A stretch of 53,982 nucleotides of DNA from DATLXU01 sp035575515 (lineage in GTDB: Bacteria; Acidobacteriota; Blastocatellia; UBA7656): assembly GCA_035575515.1 (NCBI GenBank), contig DATLXU010000039.1, positions 1 through 53,982 of the forward strand. The letters are read 5' to 3'. Shown here piece after piece: positions 27,049-36,439 of the stretch (its first letter is position 1; each line of letters begins with the position of its first letter). A program made the translations under genes and the position numbers. The notes below the pieces were generated by a model. The model was not told the DNA's origin and did not search any database. It saw nothing but the letters and a program-made list of their open reading frames with translations.

Positions 27049-29700
27049 TCATTCCACGATAAGGCTGAAAGGCTGCGAAGAGACGCCGCCGGGATTCACG
27101 ACTCTTATTTCGTGCGCGCCTGAGACAAGTGAAATTGGTTTTGCTTTAAGCGCGCCTTCGTCGAAGCGACTCGCCACTTGAACGCCATCAACAAAGAGCG
27201 CGGCGCTTGCATCAAACCGCTCGCCATAGACCATCAACTTTTTGCGGCCAGCTTTGTACTTCACTTTGCTGATGACCGGCGCTGCGACAGGCTCTGCTAC
27301 TATGATCTGAATCATGCCGCTTGCCGTTTCGCCTCGCTGGTCGCGCACTGATATAGTCGCGCTGAAATTCCCGCTTGCTGTGGGCGTTCCCGTCACTGCG
27401 CCGGTGCTCGCATTCAAGCTCAGCCCTGTGGGCAGCGCGCCCGCGCTTATTGTCCACATATAAGGCGGCGCGCCTCCCGCCGCTGTGGGTTGATAGTTGA
27501 ACGCCGCGCCCTTCACGGCTTGAAGCGAATCGGCGACATTGAGGCGAAGAGGCTGGGATTGCGGAGCTACAAGGATTGAAAACTGTTGGCTTGCCGCGCG
27601 CGACTGAGAATCAATTACACCGATGCTAAATATGAAATTGCCGGCAGCGGTCGGCGTGCCTGAAATGATTCCCGTCTGCGCATCGAGCGTAAGCCCATCG
27701 GGAAATGCGCCGCTTGCGATTGTCCAGGTCAATGGCGGCGTGCCTCCGGTTGCAGTGAATTGATAGCGAAAAGCCGAGCCGACAGTTGCCTGCAACGCGC
27801 CTGTTGCATTTATCACAGGCGCGCCAGCCATGACTCTTATTGTGACGTTTGCGGAAGGCTGGCCGAAAATCCCTGCTCCATCTTGAAACAATTGCCATTG
27901 AAAGTTGTACTCGCCCGCAGTGCGTGGCGCGATTGCCGTGAAGCGAATTTCCAACTGCTCGTTCTGCGCGGCAAATCCCGTGACTGATACGAAGTCCGCT
28001 CCCCACGTCGTGTTGCCGGAAGGATTCTGCGAGACGAGTTTCAATACCGGCGAGCCGTTCCACGTTTGCGTTCCCGTGTTGAGCCATCTCAAGACAGCGG
28101 TAAAGCGCTCGCCCGCCTGAACGCTCGAAGGCACTGTTTGCGAAACGAAGCGCGAGTCGTAAGCGAGCGGCTCGCGCACCGTCAGCGAAAATGATCTTTC
28201 GAGCGTGACGCCCAATCCGTCCACGACCTGCGCTCTGAAGTTGAAGCGGCCTGTTTCGATTGGCGCCCCGACGAGAATGCCGCCGGGCGAGATGTCCACT
28301 CCATTCGGCAATCTGCCAAAACCGGGAAGGATGCTCCAGTTGTATGGCAACGTCCCGCCTGACGCAATGACAGGCTGAAAGTACTTAATATCTTTTATAG
28401 CTTCCGGCAGCGAGACGGTTTCGATTGCGAGCGGGCGGTCGCCGAGATCGTTCACGGGATAGATGAATGCTATGGCGTTTTGGTCGTCTGCGCCAAGCAT
28501 CGCGCATCGACCATCAAAATGAGCCGTGCCATACATAATCGCGTCTGGATATTCTGAGTGTCCTAGTCCGAGCGCATGCCCAAGCTCGTGAGTCGCTATC
28601 TCTCGAATGTCGCAATGATTATCGAAGCTGCAAGCGGAGTAAGGATTGAAAGACACAAAGCCATAAATCGCTCTAACGAATGTCTGTCCGTTGACGCGCC
28701 TGGTTTCGTTGTTCCATCGCAGGCCGCCGAGCGCGATTGTGCGAGAGCAGTCGGCGCTTGGCGCAAATCGCCCATCGCAGTTGTTGAATGAAATCGCATT
28801 CAAGTCTCTCTGGTTGGCGCACACGGGACGCGCGCCTCCGTTGACGACGCGCAGCGTGCATCCAGCAACTCCGTTCCATGCGTTTATTGCAGCCGCTACA
28901 TCATCGACGACCTGCGGATTAGGCGCGCCATCTGGGTTAACATAGAAGGTGACAGGCAGATTGCTATCAGGCTCGAACCAGCGGACGGACTTAACGGGAA
29001 ACAATAACGCAAACTGCGGATGAATCTGTCTGTCGCGAATTGCGCGCTCATATTCCGCCGGGCGCGCGAGCATCGGAACGTTGCTGTAATGCGCCGCCTC
29101 GAACGCTTCGCATCTTTTGCGATTCACGGCAAGGCTCGCCTCGACTATCTGAGCATAATCCGAAAGCGGCATTTGCATGGCGCTCTCGTTAAGAGCAGGG
29201 CTATGTTGAAATGATTGATTGAGCGTCACGCCGCAGCTTGCGCCGGAGCGGACGAGCATCTGCTGGCCGCTCGCTTCATCATTAACGATTGAAAGCTTGC
29301 CGAAAGGCATCTGATGGACGCGAAGGCTTCCGTCCGGCCACGTATCGAGATAAAGAAAGACGCGCTCGCCCCTTTTGAATTCAGGCGAGCCGAAAATCAT
29401 GCTGCCCTGCCCGTTGACTTCGCCGCCTTCCTGTTTGAGCACGATGCTGCGCTCTCGGATTTGACCTTTGAAAACTTGCTCGATATTGACACGGATATAA
29501 GTGAAGAAGCGGTCTTGTTGCGCGTCGTATCGGGAACCAATTGAGCGCACTTCGCCAATAACGATTGCCCGCGCTCCGATAACGAGGTCATCGTCGCTGA
29601 ATGAATGATTACTTTTCGCTGCGCGATGCGAGCTTCCTGCGCTGATAACGCTGATGAGCGCAATAAGTATCAGGCTTATGCCTTTCAGAGAGTTCTTCAC
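27049..29700 (-). CDS. Secreted matrixin-like metalloprotease with Ig-type repeats
   Basis: About 883 residues from the GTG at 29700 (a longer frame begins at 29745). After a signal peptide comes an unknown beta-rich domain, then a metzincin catalytic domain with HELGHALGLGHS (H371, H375, H381), and a later IMYGTAHFDGR Met-turn region. The remainder is a chain of beta-sandwiches: putative Ig (He_PIG) repeats, one domain resembling the four-tryptophan NBR1-type Ig domain (LRWLNTGTQTW, FQWQLF), two more He_PIG repeats and a C-terminal IPT-like domain. It probably degrades extracellular proteins while the repeats bind polymer or cell surface. Confidence 0.87.
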   Translation of the reverse strand: MKNSLKGISLILIALISVISAGSSHRAAKSNHSFSDDDLVIGARAIVIGEVRSIGSRYDAQQDRFFTYIRVNIEQVFKGQIRERSIVLKQEGGEVNGQGSMIFGSPEFKRGERVFLYLDTWPDGSLRVHQMPFGKLSIVNDEASGQQMLVRSGASCGVTLNQSFQHSPALNESAMQMPLSDYAQIVEASLAVNRKRCEAFEAAHYSNVPMLARPAEYERAIRDRQIHPQFALLFPVKSVRWFEPDSNLPVTFYVNPDGAPNPQVVDDVAAAINAWNGVAGCTLRVVNGGARPVCANQRDLNAISFNNCDGRFAPSADCSRTIALGGLRWNNETRRVNGQTFVRAIYGFVSFNPYSACSFDNHCDIREIATHELGHALGLGHSEYPDAIMYGTAHFDGRCAMLGADDQNAIAFIYPVNDLGDRPLAIETVSLPEAIKDIKYFQPVIASGGTLPYNWSILPGFGRLPNGVDISPGGILVGAPIETGRFNFRAQVVDGLGVTLERSFSLTVREPLAYDSRFVSQTVPSSVQAGERFTAVLRWLNTGTQTWNGSPVLKLVSQNPSGNTTWGADFVSVTGFAAQNEQLEIRFTAIAPRTAGEYNFQWQLFQDGAGIFGQPSANVTIRVMAGAPVINATGALQATVGSAFRYQFTATGGTPPLTWTIASGAFPDGLTLDAQTGIISGTPTAAGNFIFSIGVIDSQSRAASQQFSILVAPQSQPLRLNVADSLQAVKGAAFNYQPTAAGGAPPYMWTISAGALPTGLSLNASTGAVTGTPTASGNFSATISVRDQRGETASGMIQIIVAEPVAAPVISKVKYKAGRKKLMVYGERFDASAALFVDGVQVASRFDEGALKAKPISLVSGAHEIRVVNPGGVSSQPFSLIVE

Positions 29701-29835
29701 GGAGCTTTCTCTAGCGTGAAAATGTCTGGGGACTGAACCACTCACGGTCTGACGAATCCTATAGCCGAATGCGAGGCGATAGCAAGAGTTTTAGAAAAGA
29801 ATCCTGGCGGCGAGCAGATCAAAAAGATTAAGAAT

Positions 29836-29923
29836 CACCGCAGAGACGCCGCAGGGCACAGAGGCGGCGCAGAGATTATTAGCTCTCGCCGCATTCTCCG
29901 TGTCCTGCGGCGTCTCTGCGGTG
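29836..29923. repeat. Near-perfect 24-base stem-loop element
   Basis: CACCGCAGAGACGCCGCAGG with 4 further bases (29836-29859) pairs with 29900-29923, with one mismatch, around a 40-base loop. The unit here is GC-rich and less strictly heptameric than others. It lies about 34 bases after the stop of the downstream BNR-protein gene (minus strand). Confidence 0.85.
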
Positions 29924-29956
29924 AATCGCTTATGATGCTCCCTGTTCAAGGAAGAT

Positions 29957-32900
29957 CTAATTCACGCTTGCTTTCGCTTTCACGATCACAGCGGGAATAT
30001 CCTGCTCGCGCACCAAGCGATTGAACGCCGGAAGATCGGTTCGCATCACGTCGTTCAGCTTCTGCAACTGAGCGTTGACCTGCGCGGTTAGGTCTTCGTA
30101 AATTACATACGACTGCTCAGTCGGCGGCGCGTCCGCAGCGCCGACCACGCCAGCGAGCGCCGCCAGCTTGTTGTTCAGTCGAATTGGGAAGTTGAGCGGG
30201 TCCTGGCTGCTCTGATTCTTCGTCTGGTACAACGCTTCTTCAACCGCAGTCAGCTTCGCGTTCAGAGACTTCGCCGCATCAGCAATCGCTTTACCCTTCG
30301 GGTCGTCCTTCACGCGATTGACTATGTCATCAACCTGACGGCGCGTGTCGCGTATCTGAAGTATCGCGTCCGTAGTCTCGTTGAACTTGTCGCGTATCTT
30401 CATCAGCAGATCGAATTGCTTTTGAAAATCGGCCTGAGTGGTTTCAACGCGCGGGTCTTTCTTTACCTCGAAGCTCTGCGTTTGCGTCTTGCCGTCAACC
30501 GTGAGCTTCACTTGATAAACGCCGGGCACAGCGCGCGGCCCGCGAGTCTCGCCCGACCACAGGATCATTCCCGGAAAACGTTTCGCGTCAGGGTAACGAA
30601 AATCCCAAATAAATCGGTTGAGTCCCGCTTCGGCAGGCGCGCGGGTCTGACCGGGTCGCGGCCCGAACTCTTCCTGCTGCTCGGCGGTCGGCGGCGTAGG
30701 CTGCGGCGGCCCGCCCTGCGGTCTGGGAGCCGCGCTCGTGAACGAGCGAACCGGCTTGCCTGTGGGGTCAATTATCTCAAGCGTTATGTCGCCCGCAGGC
30801 TTACTCTTCAGATAATAATAAAAGACCGCGCCAGAAGGCGGGTTTTGCCCGACGGTCGCCGCGGGTGATTGGAACCCTCCGCCGCCCGGCATTCGATAAG
30901 TGTCTTCAGGCTTGAACAGGTAAGCGTCGGCCTTCATAGCATCCGCCCACTGGTGCAACACATTCAGATCATCGAGCACATAAAACGAACGGCCCTGAGT
31001 CGCGGCGACTAAATCCCTGTCGCGCTTCTGCACCCACAAATCGGTTATCGGCACGATTGGCATATTTAGTTGAAGCGACTGCCAGCTTTCGCCATCATCG
31101 AGCGAAAAATAGATTCCCGTTTCCGTCCCCGCGTAAAGCAGCCCGCGACGGTTCGGATCTTCGCGAATTACGCGAGTGAAAGCATTGTCGGGAATGCCGC
31201 TCGTAATCTTCTTCCACGTCTTGCCGTAATCCGTAGTCTTATAGAGGTACGGCTTGTAGTCATCGAATTTGTACATCGTCGCCGCGACGTAAGCTGTGCC
31301 GGGCGCAATCGAAGAGGCGTCAATCGAATTAATCTGAATCCATTCGGGGATTCCTTTCGGCGTGACGTTCTGCCAGTTCTTTCCGCCGTCGCGCGTAACC
31401 TGCACAAGCCCGTCATCCGTGCCGACCCATATCACGCCCTTCTCAACAGGCGATTCCATCACGGTGAAGATCGTGTCGTAATACTCGATGCTCGTGTTGT
31501 CTTTCGTGATCGGCCCGCCCGACGGTCCCTGTTTCGATTTGTCGTTGCGCGTCAGGTCGGGGCTGATGACTTCCCAGCTATGGCCTTCGTTAGTTGATTT
31601 GAACAGGACGTTGCCGCCCGCGTACAGCGTGTTCGGGTCGTGTGGCGAAAAGACTATAGGGAAGTTCCACTGGAAGCGGTACTTTAAATCCTCCGCGCCA
31701 TGTCCCATCGGGTTATCGGGCCACGGGCTGACGTTGCGCTGCTGGCCCGTGTGATGATCGTAGCGCGTAATCAATCCGCCATACGAACCCGCGAATACTA
31801 TGTCGGAATCTTTCGGCGAAGGCGCAAGCCATCCAGACTCGCCGCCGCCTACGTCGTACCAGTCGCTCGTCGTGATTCCGCCTTCGGTTGTGCGGCTCGC
31901 AATCTTAACGGTCGAGTTGTCCTGCTGCGCGCCGTAGATGTGATAAGGGAAATCGTTGTCGGTGATGACGCGATAGAACTGCGCCGTCGGCTGGTCTTCT
32001 TCGCTCCAGGTTCTGCCGCCGTTGTGCGAGACTTCGGCTCCGCCATCGTCGCCTAAAATCATGCGCGCCGGGTCGTTTGGCGCAATCCAAAGGTCATGGC
32101 AATCGCCGTGATGAATGCCGCTGATTGCGTTGAAAGTGCGCCCGCCGTCGTTCGAACGATACATGCTCGTGTTGAGCACGTAAACGCTTTCGGCGTTATG
32201 CGGGTCGGCATAGATGCGCGTGTAGTACCACGCCCGCTGGCGCAGAGCGCGCTGCTCGTTCGTCTTCGTCCAGGTGCGGCCCGCGTTGTCTGAGCGAAAC
32301 ACGCCGCCATCTTCGGCTTCGACTATCGCCCACACGCGATCAGGGTTGGCGGGTGAAACCGTGATGCCTATGTTGCCGATTATACCTTTCGGCAATCCCG
32401 GATTTTTTGTCAACTCATTCCACGTATCGCCGCCGTCGGTTGATTTAAAGATGCCGCTGCCCGGCCCGCCGCTCTCAAGCGTCCAGGGCGTGCGATAGAC
32501 TTCCCAGAACGCGGCATAAATCACATTCGCGTTCGTCGGGTCGAGTATCAAATCAGAGGCTCCGGCTTTCGGGCTGCGATAAAGAACCTTCTGCCAAGTC
32601 TTGCCGCCGTCGGTCGAACGAAATATGCCGCGCTGCTCATTCGGTCCCCAGACGTGACCCTGAGCGGCGACATAAACGATGTCGGGATTCTTTGGGTGAA
32701 CGCGCACGCGCGAAATCTGGCGCGTGTCGTCAAGCCCCACGTGCTTCCATGTCTTTCCCGCGTCGGTTGATTTATAAACTCCGTCGCCGTGCGACACGTT
32801 GCCGCGAATAGGCGATTCGCCCATGCCGACGTAGATGACGTTCGGGTCGGATTCGGCAATGCCGATTGCGCCGACCGAGCCGGTCTTGAAGTATTCGTCA

Positions 32901-33193
32901 GAGACGGGCATCCAGTTGATGCCGCCGTCTGTGGTCTTCCATACGCCGCCGCCCGTCGCGCCGAAATAAAAAACGTTTGGCTGCGATGTGACTCCCGCAA
33001 CCGCAGTCGAGCGCCCGCCGCGATACGGGCCGATTGAGCGCCACTGAAGCCCTTTCAAGGGACTTGCCTGCGCGCGTTGCTCTTGTTGCGGTTGCTGCTG
33101 CGCGTGAATCGTTGCTTGAGGAATGCAGATGGAAACAATCAGCGCGACTAGCCACGCGCTGACACTTCTGCGCCTGATGCTTCTTGGTTTCAT
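29957..33193 (-). CDS. Large secreted BNR/sortilin-like beta-propeller protein
   Basis: About 1078 residues from the ATG at 33193, which has GGAG upstream and begins a signal peptide. The body holds many BNR/Asp-box repeats (S-DGGKTW type: STDGGKTWQK, STDGGDTWNE, SYNGGRTWS-like), giving two stacked propellers like the VPS10/sortilin and oligoxyloglucan hydrolase families. A C-terminal beta-sandwich and helical tail follow (GVYQVKLTVDGKTQTQSFEV and onward). A paralogue sits at 44782-48066. It is probably exported and binds glycan or peptide; hydrolase activity cannot be claimed. Confidence 0.85.
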   Translation of the reverse strand: MKPRSIRRRSVSAWLVALIVSICIPQATIHAQQQPQQEQRAQASPLKGLQWRSIGPYRGGRSTAVAGVTSQPNVFYFGATGGGVWKTTDGGINWMPVSDEYFKTGSVGAIGIAESDPNVIYVGMGESPIRGNVSHGDGVYKSTDAGKTWKHVGLDDTRQISRVRVHPKNPDIVYVAAQGHVWGPNEQRGIFRSTDGGKTWQKVLYRSPKAGASDLILDPTNANVIYAAFWEVYRTPWTLESGGPGSGIFKSTDGGDTWNELTKNPGLPKGIIGNIGITVSPANPDRVWAIVEAEDGGVFRSDNAGRTWTKTNEQRALRQRAWYYTRIYADPHNAESVYVLNTSMYRSNDGGRTFNAISGIHHGDCHDLWIAPNDPARMILGDDGGAEVSHNGGRTWSEEDQPTAQFYRVITDNDFPYHIYGAQQDNSTVKIASRTTEGGITTSDWYDVGGGESGWLAPSPKDSDIVFAGSYGGLITRYDHHTGQQRNVSPWPDNPMGHGAEDLKYRFQWNFPIVFSPHDPNTLYAGGNVLFKSTNEGHSWEVISPDLTRNDKSKQGPSGGPITKDNTSIEYYDTIFTVMESPVEKGVIWVGTDDGLVQVTRDGGKNWQNVTPKGIPEWIQINSIDASSIAPGTAYVAATMYKFDDYKPYLYKTTDYGKTWKKITSGIPDNAFTRVIREDPNRRGLLYAGTETGIYFSLDDGESWQSLQLNMPIVPITDLWVQKRDRDLVAATQGRSFYVLDDLNVLHQWADAMKADAYLFKPEDTYRMPGGGGFQSPAATVGQNPPSGAVFYYYLKSKPAGDITLEIIDPTGKPVRSFTSAAPRPQGGPPQPTPPTAEQQEEFGPRPGQTRAPAEAGLNRFIWDFRYPDAKRFPGMILWSGETRGPRAVPGVYQVKLTVDGKTQTQSFEVKKDPRVETTQADFQKQFDLLMKIRDKFNETTDAILQIRDTRRQVDDIVNRVKDDPKGKAIADAAKSLNAKLTAVEEALYQTKNQSSQDPLNFPIRLNNKLAALAGVVGAADAPPTEQSYVIYEDLTAQVNAQLQKLNDVMRTDLPAFNRLVREQDIPAVIVKAKASVN

Positions 33194-33263
33194 GGAGGAT
33201 GCTCCTTTTGATTTTTTGAAAGAGTTCAAGCGAAGAAACATTATCACAGCCATCGAGACGAAA

Positions 33264-33345
33264 CACGGTGACACAAAGGCGCGGCGATCAATCATTTATT
33301 CTCTTCTCTCGCCGCGTCCCCGCGTCGCCCCTTCTCCGCGTCGCG
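33264..33345. repeat. Degenerate heptamer element (GACGCGG unit)
   Basis: A GC-rich tract at 33310-33345 (GCCGCGTCCCCGCGTCGCCC and onward) is made of GACGCGG-like units on the minus strand and weakly matches 33264-33288. It begins about 11 bases after the stop of the minus-strand CRTAC1 3' part. The pairing is imperfect, so this is a possible decayed member. Confidence 0.4.
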
Positions 33346-33355
33346 CATTGGAGCT

Positions 33356-34468
33356 TCAGTTCCGATTGCGAACCGGCTTTGCAGTTTTCTCCGATTCAAT
33401 TTCCGCAAGCGAATTGAATTTGCGCTCGGTCTCGTCGGACCAGCCGGGCATCAAGTCAACGACGCGGCCACGCTCGTCAACGACAATCGAAAGCGGCACG
33501 GACAATTCATCGCTCGCGTACAACTGCTCGATTGATGCGACGCCGCCGATGAAGTTTCGATACGCCACGCCCTTTTCTTTTATGTAGCCTTTGATGTCGG
33601 CCTTTGGCTCAGTGTCAACGTTCAAGCCAATCAGATCAACGCCGCGAGCGGCAAATCGAGCGCGCAGCCGTTCAAGCTCAGGCATCTCGCGCGCGCACGG
33701 GACGCACCACGTCGCCCATACGTTGATGAGAAGACGGCGGCCCGGCTTCAGTTGCGACTTGAACGAAACAGCGCGGCCATCAATCGTCTTGAGCGGAAGG
33801 TCAGGCATCTCGCTGCCGACTTTTATCTTTAAACTTCGCGCGAACGCTTCGGCGCGCGTTAATGGATCGGGCAGCGTCGCGCGCTTCTCTCTTATTTCAA
33901 TCGCGCGGCCTGCGCCTTCGCGCAGAAGCCACGCGGAGTTCGCTTTGAAGTCGCCTTCAAACTTTTCGACTTTGCCATTCGGCCATGTGACTTCGACTGA
34001 ACTGGCCCGCTCGTCTTTGCCCAATCCGAAAAGCAATCGCGGGTCGTGCTCCGAGATGAACCCTGAGCCGCCATCTTTGATTTTCGTGAGCGTACCGGCT
34101 GAAGTCTTCACGCGCACAACCGCGCCAAACGCATCGCGCCCCGCGTCTTTTCCGCCTTCGAGCGAGACGCGCAGGAAATTATTCGCCTGCCCGACGTTGT
34201 TTCTAAAGAGCAAGTGCGCGTCGCCTTGAATCGTCGTAACGAAAACATCGAGGTCGCCGTCGTTGTCGAAATCGGCGAACACGCCCGCGCGCCCGTCGGT
34301 GATCGAATCAATGCCCGACACGCCCGAAACGTCTTTGAACTTTTTGCCGCCGACGTTCAGATAAAGCGGGTCGCGCTCGTAGCCGCTGAATGAAAAGCCT
34401 TCCGAAAAGATTAGCTGGTTTTGGTCCTTGCGCAGCGCGCCTTTGTCCTTCTCGTTCGATTGCGTCAC
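33356..34468 (-). CDS. CRTAC1/ASPIC-thioredoxin protein, 3' part after in-frame stop
   Basis: 370 residues, in the same frame as the gene directly upstream and separated from it by one UGA (34490-34492). It opens with the end of the FG-GAP/UnbV (ASPIC) region (DFDNDGDLDVFV, then the ASPIC motif), then carries a TlpA-like thioredoxin domain (about 215-360) with the WCVPC redox site. As an isolated protein it lacks a signal peptide and a proper start; the GTG at 34468 has no clear ribosome site. It is best read as the C-terminal part of a gene interrupted by a nonsense codon. Confidence 0.75.
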   Translation of the reverse strand: MTQSNEKDKGALRKDQNQLIFSEGFSFSGYERDPLYLNVGGKKFKDVSGVSGIDSITDGRAGVFADFDNDGDLDVFVTTIQGDAHLLFRNNVGQANNFLRVSLEGGKDAGRDAFGAVVRVKTSAGTLTKIKDGGSGFISEHDPRLLFGLGKDERASSVEVTWPNGKVEKFEGDFKANSAWLLREGAGRAIEIREKRATLPDPLTRAEAFARSLKIKVGSEMPDLPLKTIDGRAVSFKSQLKPGRRLLINVWATWCVPCAREMPELERLRARFAARGVDLIGLNVDTEPKADIKGYIKEKGVAYRNFIGGVASIEQLYASDELSVPLSIVVDERGRVVDLMPGWSDETERKFNSLAEIESEKTAKPVRNRN

Positions 34469-34489
34469 GACCTGACGCCAGAACTGGCT

Positions 34490-36277
34490 TCAGGTGTCTT
34501 TCATTGACTTGCCGCTGATAAACCCGTTCGGCGTGTAGATGTCCTCCCACCCGTCGTTGTCGAAATCAATGAAGCCGCCGCCCCACGCCCATCCGCCTGA
34601 AAATCCGCCCACATCTGTGGTCACGTCTTTGAAGTGGCCGTCGCCTGTGTTGACGAACAGATTATTTCCGGCGGCGAGTTTCTTGAGCACATTGTCTTTC
34701 GGGCTTTGATTCGGGAACAACCGCGCGAGTATTCGATTGCCCGCCGTCGAACTCATGTTCGTCGTGTGCAGATCGAGCAATCCATCATTATTGAAATCGC
34801 CAAACGACACGCCCATTCCGTTCGCCGGGTCGAGCACGCCGCGCTCTTTCGCTTCGTCAACAAAGTGGTCGCCGCGATTTATGTACATCGCCTTTTCGCC
34901 GAAATCGTTTGCGACATACAAATCCATTCGCCCGTCGCCGTTCACATCGGCGAAGGCTGCGGCGTAGCTCCATCGCGAATCGTCAACGCGCCACTTGCGC
35001 GCTTCTTCGCGGAACGTGCCGTTGCCTTGATTGATGAACAAAAGATTCGGCGTGCCGTTCGTAGCTCGAAACCATGAATCAGGAGTCACCTGCCCGTAGC
35101 GGTTGTACGACGCGACATACAAATCCATTCGCCCGTCGCCGTTCACATCGCCCGCGATTGCGCTGAAGCCTATGGCGTCCACAGCAACGCCCGATTCGAG
35201 CGATACGTCGCGCAGTTCCAATTTGCCGTCTGGCACAAGACGATTCTCGAAAAGAATCTGCTGGCCCACAGCCGAGATGAAAAGGTCTTCGTCGCCGTCG
35301 TTGTCGTAGTCAACAAAAAGCGGCGCGGTCCCTGTTGCAAGCATCCGTACGCCCGCTTCATCCGATGCGTCGCGGAACGTGCCGTCGCAGTTGTTGAGGT
35401 AAAGATAATTCCGAGTCGCAGAGGTGACGAATAAATCAATGAAGCCATCTTTATTAATATCCGCCGCAGCCGCGCCGTGCCACACGAACCCGTTGTTCGC
35501 AGGTGAACCATAAGCCGGAATTGAAGCCGCCACGCCCGCAGGCTTTGCAACTTCCGAAAACAGGTCTGTGTCAGCGACCATCGAATCGAAGCTTTCAAGC
35601 GCAAAGGTCATAAACTGCCACCGCTTCGTTTCGGCGTAGCGCACATCGGAGTTCGTCACGCCGCGCGCCCATTCGCGACGGCCTTCACGGTTGCGCCCGA
35701 TGACATAAAAAGCCACGCGCGCTTTTCCCGTCGAGCCGACGGTTGCGGTCGGCACTTTCGCGTTTGCGACAGAGCTTGCGCTGTCGTCGAAGGTCGCGCC
35801 TTTTACTTTGAACCGCGCATCTTCTATCTCTGAAAAGTGACTGAGGAACGTTTGCCAGTCGCGCAGGAATTCTTCCTTCGTCATCTGACGCGCAGCGTTC
35901 GGCCGAGAGTTTGAATTGCCCGCAGCAGCCTTCTTATCGTCGCCCGGCTGATTAGCGGCCCACGCGCGGATGCCTATCCATTTGACATCGGTCTTTGCTT
36001 CAAGCGGTCGGCAGGGAAATGGCGTGGCTGTGAGCTTCGCAGGGAAGAATTGAGCAGTGAGCTTCTCGTCGCGGTCGCGCGTGGCAATTGACAGGTCGAG
36101 CAGGTCGTTGGCCAGAGATTCCGAAAGGTCTTCGATTATCTCAAGCCGCGTGCGATCAATGGTCTGCGCCGCGCTCGATGTCGTTTGCGCGTGTGCGCGA
36201 AGATTGACGTTGAGCATAGAAGCGAGCAACAGCGTCGCGCACGCAATGCGCGCATGATAATAGAAAGAGTACTTCAT
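34490..36277 (-). CDS. CRTAC1/ASPIC FG-GAP protein, 5' part
   Basis: 595 residues from the ATG at 36277. Signal peptide (about 1-31), a helical N-terminal domain (about 35-220), then several FG-GAP calcium-binding repeats (DINKDGFIDLFV, DYDNDGDEDLFI, DVNGDGRMDLYV twice, DFNNDGLLDLHT), as in the CRTAC1/ASPIC family. It ends at UGA right after GKSMKDT. Reading on gives FWRQVVTQS, which belongs to the same family, so the natural protein is about 970 residues and ends in a thioredoxin domain. The full gene spans 33356-36277. The upstream part alone would be exported but incomplete. Confidence 0.85.
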   Translation of the reverse strand: MKYSFYYHARIACATLLLASMLNVNLRAHAQTTSSAAQTIDRTRLEIIEDLSESLANDLLDLSIATRDRDEKLTAQFFPAKLTATPFPCRPLEAKTDVKWIGIRAWAANQPGDDKKAAAGNSNSRPNAARQMTKEEFLRDWQTFLSHFSEIEDARFKVKGATFDDSASSVANAKVPTATVGSTGKARVAFYVIGRNREGRREWARGVTNSDVRYAETKRWQFMTFALESFDSMVADTDLFSEVAKPAGVAASIPAYGSPANNGFVWHGAAAADINKDGFIDLFVTSATRNYLYLNNCDGTFRDASDEAGVRMLATGTAPLFVDYDNDGDEDLFISAVGQQILFENRLVPDGKLELRDVSLESGVAVDAIGFSAIAGDVNGDGRMDLYVASYNRYGQVTPDSWFRATNGTPNLLFINQGNGTFREEARKWRVDDSRWSYAAAFADVNGDGRMDLYVANDFGEKAMYINRGDHFVDEAKERGVLDPANGMGVSFGDFNNDGLLDLHTTNMSSTAGNRILARLFPNQSPKDNVLKKLAAGNNLFVNTGDGHFKDVTTDVGGFSGGWAWGGGFIDFDNDGWEDIYTPNGFISGKSMKDT

Positions 36278-36439
36278 AGTTTCCAACTTTCGATTGGTAT
36301 GATTTCAGGCCGAAGCCTCCGCGGTGCGGGCAGGTTGAAAGTATGCTGCGCGCCGCCGCGCTGTCAAGCCTGATAGCGAGCGAACGTTGATGTATAATTC
36401 TCCTCTTCAAAGCAACAGAGGTAGAAAGCGAGTTTAATA

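Noticed and set aside
34480..34492. Genome-wide UGA reassignment to explain the split CRTAC1 gene
   Set aside because: Several intact genes in the window end at UGA (for example 2402-2404 and 12205-12207), so UGA is a working stop.
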